NCBI GenBank assembly: GCA_019348305.1
Contig: JAHWJQ010000090.1
Coordinates: 1-8,044, forward strand
Length of the DNA stretch: 8,044 bases
Reading direction: 5' to 3'
Source of the DNA: Actinomycetota bacterium
GTDB lineage: Bacteria > Actinomycetota > Acidimicrobiia > Acidimicrobiales > CADCTF01
Positions 1 through 4,503 of this stretch are shown here, piece by piece. The notes under the pieces were generated by a model. That model was given only the letters and a program-made list of their open reading frames with translations. It was not told the DNA's origin and ran no database searches. The position numbers were made by a program, and so were the translations under genes. The number at the start of each line of letters is the position of its first letter. Positions within the stretch are counted from its first letter, which is position 1.

Positions 1-449
1 GCGACTGCGCCCCGGTCAACCCCGGCAACCAGGGCAGCCAGGGCAGCCAGGGCAGCCAGGGCACGCAGGGCAGCCAGGGCAGCCAGGGCAGCCAGGGCAC
101 GCAGGGCAGCCAGGGCAGCCAGGGCACCCAGGGCACGCCGGTGGTCTCGCCCAACAACGCTGCCACCAACGTGCCGGCTGAGTCGAACGTCTTGGGCACG
201 GCGGTCACCGCCACTGAGACGGCAGGTGCCGGCGCCTCCCAGGCCGGTGGCCAGGCGGCCGTCCTCGGCATCAGCTTCGAGCGGGGCGCCGAGGCTGGTC
301 CCGCAGGTTCCAAGGCCGAGGTGAAGGGCGTGCAGTTCGAGCGTGGGCAGCTCGCCCGCACCGGGCTCGGCGTCGTCCTGTTGGTCCTGGTCGGTCTCGG
401 CCTCGTCGGCACCGGTACCGGACTCAAGCGGTTCGCCCGTCGCTCCTAG
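1..449 (+). CDS. Collagen-like surface protein with LAxTG sorting signal (5'-truncated)
   Basis: The reading frame is open from position 3 to the TAG at 447-449, so 148 C-terminal residues are visible and the start lies left of the window. Residues 8-46 are 13 Gly-X-Y triplets (GNQ, then GSQ/GTQ, ending GTP), a collagen-like pattern. An Ala/Thr/Gly-rich spacer follows, containing two copies of the motif V-x-G-[IV]-x-F-E-R-G at residues 87-95 and 107-115. The C-terminus is a sorting signal: LARTG (117-121), about 20 hydrophobic residues (122-141), then a basic tail (KRFARRS). LAxTG is the motif assigned to class E sortases of actinobacteria, so the protein is probably exported and covalently anchored to the cell wall. 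A Cys at visible residue 2 shows that some sequence precedes the repeat, but the N-terminal domain is not visible. The GTG at 141 is only an internal Val codon. The function is unknown; adhesion or a stalk/spacer role is a guess. Confidence 0.85.
   Translation, partial: DCAPVNPGNQGSQGSQGSQGTQGSQGSQGSQGTQGSQGSQGTQGTPVVSPNNAATNVPAESNVLGTAVTATETAGAGASQAGGQAAVLGISFERGAEAGPAGSKAEVKGVQFERGQLARTGLGVVLLVLVGLGLVGTGTGLKRFARRS
24..140 (+). repeat. In-frame 9-bp tandem repeat (Gly-Ser/Thr-Gln)
   Basis: There are thirteen 9-bp units of the form ggc-agc/acg-cag, with a variant first unit (GNQ) and last unit (GTP). A higher-order 36-bp period is present: 33-68 and 69-104 are identical (three GSQ units and one GTQ), followed by a shorter version at 105-131. 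Unit length is a multiple of three, so slippage would change the length of the protein repeat without a frameshift. Confidence 0.95.
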
Positions 450-455
450 CTGTAA

Positions 456-485
456 CCCCGGCGGCTGCGCCGCCGCCGGCCGGGG
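456..485 (+). terminator. Possible GC-rich hairpin after the surface-protein gene
   Basis: Seven nt after the stop codon is a 7-bp stem (459-465 with 469-475, loop 466-468). It competes with an outer 6-bp pairing of ccccgg (456-461) and ccgggg (480-485). No U-tract follows. It may contribute to termination, but in this GC-rich sequence it could also be chance. Confidence 0.3.
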
Positions 486-521
486 CCCCAACTCCGGCCT
501 CACTTGTTCGACCCGACACCG

Positions 522-557
522 GAGGCAGCGGTTGGTCCAGCGACCAGCCGCTGCCTC
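522..557 (+). terminator. Strong hairpin, likely transcription terminator
   Basis: The arm gaggcagcggttggtc (522-537) pairs with gaccagccgctgcctc (542-557). This gives a 16-bp stem with one G-U pair and a 4-nt loop (cagc). Outside it, gaca (515-518) can also pair with tgtc (558-561). The hairpin sits between two co-directional genes and upstream of a candidate promoter, which suits a terminator of the surface-protein transcript. There is no T-run after it; U-poor terminators are common in high-GC actinobacteria. Confidence 0.6.
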
Positions 558-573
558 TGTCGCGTCTCGGCGC

Positions 574-579
574 TACGTT
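574..579 (+). promoter_or_regulatory. Candidate -10 element for a leaderless oxidoreductase transcript
   Basis: TACGTT fits the actinobacterial TAnnnT -10 pattern and ends 7 nt before the GTG at 587, so transcription would begin at or next to the start codon. No Shine-Dalgarno sequence is visible before 587, which fits a leaderless mRNA. I see no clear -35; that region overlaps the terminator hairpin. Confidence 0.45.
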
Positions 580-586
580 CTCGCCG

Positions 587-1975
587 GTGGACTTCGACTT
601 GGTCGTAATCGGCGGCGGGGCTGGCGGGATGGCGGCGGCCAGGACGGGGGTCCGCAGGGGTAGGCGCACCCTGCTCGTGCAGGACGGGCCGATCGGCGGT
701 GACTGCACCTTCACCGGCTGCGTCCCCTCCAAGGCTCTGATCGCGGCGGCCAGCCGCGGCGCCGGCTTCGCGCAGTCCATGGCATCGGCGGCGCGGGCGG
801 TCAAGACGATCGCCGCCGGTGAGGACGCCCAGGTGTTCCGGGGCGAGGGGGTCGAGGTGTTGGAGGGGCGGGCCCGGTTCACCTCCCCCAACGACATCGA
901 AGTGGACGGGAAGCGGGTGGGGGCCGACCGGTTCGTGGTGGCCACCGGGGCGGCGCCGGCGGTGCCGCCCATCCCGGGGCTGCGCGAGCTCGACCACCTG
1001 ACCAGCGACAACGTCTGGGAGCTACAGGAATGCCCCCCGACGCTGGCGGTCCTTGGCGGGGGGGCCATCGGCTGTGAGCTGGCGCAGGCCTTCGGCCGTC
1101 TGGGAGCCCGGGTCACGGTCATCGAGGCCCTCGATCACCTGCTCTCGAAAGAGGAACCCGAGGTCGCCGCGGTGATGGAGGAGGTCCTGCGCCGGGAGGG
1201 GGTGGAGCTCCGCACCGGCCAGAAGGTGACGCGGGTGGAACCGCTCGGGCCGGCCACCGGCGGGGCGGCAACCGGAGCAGCCCGGATCCACGTGGAGGGC
1301 GGCGAGCCGGTGGAGGTGGACCAGGTGCTCGTCGCCATCGGCCGGCGACCGGTGACCGACGGTCTCGATCCGGACGCCGCCGGCGTCGAGGTCGACCAGC
1401 GGGGTTTCGTCAAGACCGACGACTACCTCCAGACGAGCGCGCCGAACGTCTGGGCGGTGGGTGACGTGGCGGGCAAGCTGCAGTTCACCCATGCCGCCGA
1501 CGAGATGGGGCGGATCGCGGTAGGCAACGCCTTCGGCTCGTTCCGCAAGCGCCGGTTCCGTCCGGAGCGGATCCCGTGGGTGACCTTCACCGACCCCGAG
1601 GTGGCTCGGGTCGGCCTCAGCGAGCAGGAGGCCGCCGAACGGGGCGGCCAGGTGGCCTTCCTCCCCCTGTCCGAGGTGGACCGGGCGGTGACCGAGGACC
1701 GCACCGACGGCTTCTTGAAGGTCATCGTCGGGCCCCGGTGGCTCACGGGCAACCTCGCCGGCGGCCGGGTGCTGGGAGCGACGGTGGTGGCGCCCCGCGC
1801 CGGCGAGCTCATCCACGAGTTCGCCGTCGCCGTCCGAACCGGCATCTTCCCGGCGCAGCTGGCACTGACCGTCCACGCCTACCCGACCTGGTCGTTGGCC
1901 GTGCAGAAGGTGATGGGGCAGTTCTTCTTGGAGGTCGAGGGCCGCCGGGCTCGGCCGGCGGGCGCCACGGGGTGA
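587..1975 (+). CDS. FAD/NAD-dependent pyridine nucleotide-disulfide oxidoreductase (mercuric reductase-like)
   Basis: This 462-residue protein has the full class I flavin disulfide reductase layout. The FAD-binding GGGAGG is at 9-14, and the redox disulfide segment with C40-TFTG-C45-VPSK follows. An ATG motif is at 119-121, and the NAD(P)-binding LGGGAIG is at 156-162, with an acidic E180 at the end of the next strand that favours NAD(H). The second FAD motif AVGD is at 290-293. In the C-terminal dimerisation domain, dihydrolipoamide dehydrogenases carry a catalytic His-Pro-Thr...Glu. Here that His is Tyr432 (HAYPTWS, H at 430) and the Glu position is Leu437. A Tyr there is typical of mercuric reductases and relatives, so lipoamide dehydrogenase activity is unlikely. 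The N-terminal heavy-metal domain and C-terminal Cys pair of MerA are absent, so mercury reduction is not supported either. The electron acceptor is unknown. The GTG at 587 was chosen because FDLVVIGGG follows directly and a TAnnnT lies 7 nt upstream. The stop overlaps the xseA start, implying co-translation. Confidence 0.88.
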   Translation: MDFDLVVIGGGAGGMAAARTGVRRGRRTLLVQDGPIGGDCTFTGCVPSKALIAAASRGAGFAQSMASAARAVKTIAAGEDAQVFRGEGVEVLEGRARFTSPNDIEVDGKRVGADRFVVATGAAPAVPPIPGLRELDHLTSDNVWELQECPPTLAVLGGGAIGCELAQAFGRLGARVTVIEALDHLLSKEEPEVAAVMEEVLRREGVELRTGQKVTRVEPLGPATGGAATGAARIHVEGGEPVEVDQVLVAIGRRPVTDGLDPDAAGVEVDQRGFVKTDDYLQTSAPNVWAVGDVAGKLQFTHAADEMGRIAVGNAFGSFRKRRFRPERIPWVTFTDPEVARVGLSEQEAAERGGQVAFLPLSEVDRAVTEDRTDGFLKVIVGPRWLTGNLAGGRVLGATVVAPRAGELIHEFAVAVRTGIFPAQLALTVHAYPTWSLAVQKVMGQFFLEVEGRRARPAGATG

Positions 1976-3174
1976 CGCTGTTCGACGATCCGGCACCGGC
2001 GGTGCGGAGAGTGACCCTCGTCCGCCTGAGCGCCGAGGTGGCCCGGTCGTTGGCCGGGGTGGGCAAGGTGGCGGTGGAAGGCGAGGTCCACCGACCGACG
2101 ACGCGGCCGGGGGGCAGGATCTACTTCACCCTCAAGGACCGGGCCGCTCAGATCGACGTGACCGTGCCCGCCGCCCGCGCCCGTCGGGCCCGCACAGTCG
2201 ACGGAGAGCGGGTCCAGGCGACGGGCGCCCTCGAGTGGATCAGCGGCTGGGGGCGGCTCCAGTTCGTGGCCGAGGACGTCGTGCCGGTGGGGGCGGGGGC
2301 CGTCGCAGCAATGATTGCGGAAGCGCGCCTGCGACTGCGCAGCGACGGGCTGCTCGACCGCCCGCGCCGGCCCATCCCCCGGCTGCCTCAGGCCATCGGC
2401 ATCGTCTGCGGCAGCGAAGCTGCGGTACGGGGAGACATCCTCGCTGTCGCCCGGGCGCGGTATCCCGGTTACCCGATGGTGTTCCGCGAGGTGCCCGTGT
2501 CGGGTCCTGGTGCCGCCGATGCCATCGCTGGTGCCCTGCGGGATCTCGACGAGCGACCCGGCGTCGAGGTCATCATCTTGGCCAGGGGAGGAGGGGATGC
2601 CACGCAGCTGCTTGCCTTCAGCGACGAGGACCTGTGCCGGGCCATCTGTTCCTCCCGGACGCCGGTGGTGGCGGCGATCGGCCACGAAGGCGACCGACCG
2701 CTGTGCGACGAGGTGGTCGACCTGCGCTGCGCCACCCCTTCGCTGGCAGCGGCGGCCGTGGTGCCTGACCGCTCGGCGATCGAAGGTGAGCTGCGGGCGT
2801 TGCGACGGCAGGCCGACACGCTGGTGTTGTCCGCCGCTGCCGTAGCGTCCCGGCGGCTGGAGGCCGTCGACCGTGATCGCGCCGTCGCGGCCGGCGTGCA
2901 GCGAGCCAAGGACCGGCTGGCGCACGCGGGGCACCGCCTGGAGACGTTCCACCCCCGCCACCGCTTGAGCCGAGCGTCGGCCACCCTCGACGGTGCCCGT
3001 CGCGAGATGGAGGCTTTGAGCCCGGCCCGGGTCCTCGAGCGGGGCTACGCGGTGGTCCGCGCCGACGACGGCTCGGTGCTGCGCGACGCCGGCAAGGTGG
3101 GGGCCGGCGAGCGGGTGCACGTGCAGCTGGCCGCGGGGCGGCTGCGGGCCGTCGTCGAGGAGGCGGCGCCATGA
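1972..3174 (+). CDS. xseA: Exodeoxyribonuclease VII large subunit
   Basis: XseA is the catalytic subunit of exonuclease VII, which degrades single-stranded DNA from both ends into oligonucleotides in DNA repair. The protein has 400 residues. An N-terminal OB-fold covers about 14-105 and includes the family signature around YFTLKD (51-56). The nuclease domain follows, with GDIL (154-157), ARGGG (204-208), GHEGD (237-241) and a TPS segment (255-257). D155, R205, H238 and D241 match the conserved residues reported as essential in E. coli XseA, as I recall them. The family usually has GHETD and ends the later motif in AAE; here these are GHEGD and AAA. A helical region at about 265-345 is shorter than in the 456-residue E. 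coli protein, and the C-terminal domain begins at LSPARVLERGYAVV (349-362). The start is GTG 1972, because the 4-nt GTGA overlap with the previous stop and the distance to the OB-fold fit. GTG 2011 is the alternative. The open frame upstream of 1972 is a shadow of the oxidoreductase. Confidence 0.95.
   Translation: MTLFDDPAPAVRRVTLVRLSAEVARSLAGVGKVAVEGEVHRPTTRPGGRIYFTLKDRAAQIDVTVPAARARRARTVDGERVQATGALEWISGWGRLQFVAEDVVPVGAGAVAAMIAEARLRLRSDGLLDRPRRPIPRLPQAIGIVCGSEAAVRGDILAVARARYPGYPMVFREVPVSGPGAADAIAGALRDLDERPGVEVIILARGGGDATQLLAFSDEDLCRAICSSRTPVVAAIGHEGDRPLCDEVVDLRCATPSLAAAAVVPDRSAIEGELRALRRQADTLVLSAAAVASRRLEAVDRDRAVAAGVQRAKDRLAHAGHRLETFHPRHRLSRASATLDGARREMEALSPARVLERGYAVVRADDGSVLRDAGKVGAGERVHVQLAAGRLRAVVEEAAP
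3157..3163 (+). promoter_or_regulatory. Ribosome binding site of xseB
   Basis: GAGGAGG lies within the last codons of xseA, 7 nt before the xseB ATG. It is the only well-spaced strong Shine-Dalgarno sequence I found in the window, and it fixes the xseB start at 3171. Confidence 0.75.
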
Positions 3175-3404
3175 CTGGGACTGGCGAGCGCGGGCAGGAG
3201 CCGACCTTCGAGGAGCTGATGGAGGAGCTGGAGGCCACGATCGCCTCGATGGCCAGGGGCAACCTCGGCATCGAGGAGGTGACCGACCTCTACGAACGGG
3301 CCGGCCGACTGCACGCGGCGGCGACCGAGCGGCTGGCCGCCGTCCAGGCTCGCATCGACAAGCTCACCGCGGCGGCGCCGGACTCGCCGGCCATGGATGG
3401 CTGA
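3171..3404 (+). CDS. xseB: Exodeoxyribonuclease VII small subunit
   Basis: XseB binds the XseA helical arm in several copies and is required for a working exonuclease VII complex. The 77-residue length is normal for the family. Residues 12-62 match the family pattern: TFEELMEELEATI, then the L-x-x-G-N-L-x-I-E-E turn, then Y-E-R-A-G-x-L followed by a helix of repeated Ala/Glu/Arg/Leu. The Thr/Ala/Pro-rich tail is probably disordered. The ATG overlaps the xseA stop (ATGA at 3171-3174) and follows a good ribosome binding site, so the two subunits should be co-translated. The last 41 nt overlap the convergent metallophosphoesterase gene on the other strand. Confidence 0.95.
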   Translation: MTGTGERGQEPTFEELMEELEATIASMARGNLGIEEVTDLYERAGRLHAAATERLAAVQARIDKLTAAAPDSPAMDG

Positions 3405-4503
3405 AGCAGCGTGAGCTGAGGCGGCCGGGCGCCCAGAGGCCCCAGAAGCCGCCGAGCATGCGGCGGGTCTCTTGCGTCCAGGCCAGGCAGGACGGGTCGC
3501 TGATCCGCCGCACCACCTGGCGGATGCCTCCCTCGTGCACCGCATACCCGGCCCAGACGCCCGGGTAGTCCTTGGTCGACCCCACCTCCGTCACCGCCAG
3601 GCCGTGGCGAACCCCTCTGCGGTTGCGGTGGGTGTGGCCGAAGCTGACCAGCGTGGCCGGGTTGGCCTCAGCCAACCCCCGCAGCAACGGGTCACCCTGC
3701 TGCCTGGGGATCCCCGGCGGGTAGCGGGACGGGATGGGCAACGGGTCGACGTAGTGGTGGAGGGTGACGAAGGCGCCGCCCGGGCTGTCGCCGGCCAGGC
3801 GGACGAGCGTCTCGCACTGGCGGTCGTCGAGGTGGCCCGCGGACCGGCGGGCCTGTGCGGAGTGCCCCACGACGAGGGTGATCCCGGGCAGGCTCACCGA
3901 CGTCGGCTCGTAGGGGATTGCTACGCCACAACGAGCGAGGACGACCCGCCCGTCGGTGCTCTTGGCGAACACGTCATGGTTGCCGAGCGTGGCGTAGACC
4001 GGCATCGGCGCCGAGGACAGGATCTCGGCCACCAGCTCCCATTGCTTCGGCCGGCCCGAGAAGGTGAGGTCCCCCTTGACCACCAGCGCCTCCGCGCCCC
4101 AGGCGGCGGCCTCCGCGATGGCGGCGCGCGCACACCTGGCGGCATAGCCCTGCTCCGGCGGTGGCGCCGGCAACTCCCGCACCCGGGGCAGAAGCCCAAA
4201 GGCGGGCTCGCCGATGTGGAGGTCGCTGATGGTGGCGAAACGGCTCAGCAGGCTGCCCGGCGGTGGGGCCAGGGTCCGGAGCGCGCCGGCGACACGGCGA
4301 GCTCGGCCCACCTCGAGCACCACCTCGTAGTCGGTGTCCGGCTGGAGGCCCTCGACCACCACTGCGCCGGGGCGGGCCGGGTCGTGGTCGTGAAGCGGCA
4401 CCTCGACGTCACCGGCGCGAAGGACGGCGTCAGCCCCCGGCAGCTCTGTCCAGCAGACCTGGGCGGCCGTGTCTTCGACGGCGAAGACACTGAGGCCGCT
4501 CAC
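3364..4503 (-). CDS. Metallophosphoesterase with N-terminal FN3-like domain
   Basis: This 379-residue calcineurin-type phosphoesterase has all the dimetal-site motifs in order: SDLHIG (D94, H96), GDLTFSG (D145), GNHD (N175, H176), LHHY (H249/H250) and GHTHR (H290, H292). Residues about 1-80 look like the fibronectin-III/purple-acid-phosphatase-type N-terminal beta domain, with a typical V-x-G-L-x-P-x-T-x-Y pattern near 50-59. No signal peptide or membrane segment is visible, so it is probably cytoplasmic. The substrate cannot be read from the sequence; cyclic nucleotides, phosphodiesters or phosphomonoesters are all possible. The start is GTG, overlapping the pepN TGA (GTGA at 4500-4503), so translation is probably coupled to pepN. 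A GGGGAGG sequence is present only 1 nt from the start, too close to be optimal. The last dozen codons run antisense into xseB. Confidence 0.88.
   Translation of the reverse strand: MSGLSVFAVEDTAAQVCWTELPGADAVLRAGDVEVPLHDHDPARPGAVVVEGLQPDTDYEVVLEVGRARRVAGALRTLAPPPGSLLSRFATISDLHIGEPAFGLLPRVRELPAPPPEQGYAARCARAAIAEAAAWGAEALVVKGDLTFSGRPKQWELVAEILSSAPMPVYATLGNHDVFAKSTDGRVVLARCGVAIPYEPTSVSLPGITLVVGHSAQARRSAGHLDDRQCETLVRLAGDSPGGAFVTLHHYVDPLPIPSRYPPGIPRQQGDPLLRGLAEANPATLVSFGHTHRNRRGVRHGLAVTEVGSTKDYPGVWAGYAVHEGGIRQVVRRISDPSCLAWTQETRRMLGGFWGLWAPGRLSSRCFSHPWPASPAPPR
3449..3466 (+). terminator. Weak hairpin downstream of xseB
   Basis: ccgccg (3449-3454) pairs with cggcgg (3461-3466) around a 6-nt loop, 45 nt after the xseB stop and followed by gtctcttg. 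It lies inside the 3' coding part of the convergent gene. It could end the xse transcript, but a 6-bp GC stem is easily chance here. Confidence 0.2.

Noticed and set aside
24..140. CRISPR-like direct repeats
   Set aside because: The repeats are contiguous 9-bp units with no spacers and encode in-frame Gly-X-Gln triplets, so this is a protein-coding tandem repeat.
141..449. Separate 102-codon gene starting at GTG 141
   Set aside because: The same frame is open back to position 3 through the repeat, so the GTG is an internal Val codon of a longer protein.
1576..1971. Upstream extension of the xseA frame inside the oxidoreductase gene
   Set aside because: This part is Gly/Arg/Pro-rich without homology to XseA. 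The OB-fold begins just after GTG 1972, which also gives a clean GTGA overlap.
587..1975. Annotation as dihydrolipoamide dehydrogenase or true mercuric reductase
   Set aside because: The Lpd catalytic His/Glu are Tyr/Leu, and the MerA heavy-metal domain and C-terminal Cys pair are missing, so neither specific name is supported.
1879..3120. 413-codon open frame on the minus strand opposite xseA
   Set aside because: It is antisense to xseA, with His/Arg/Gly-rich low-complexity translation and no plausible domain.
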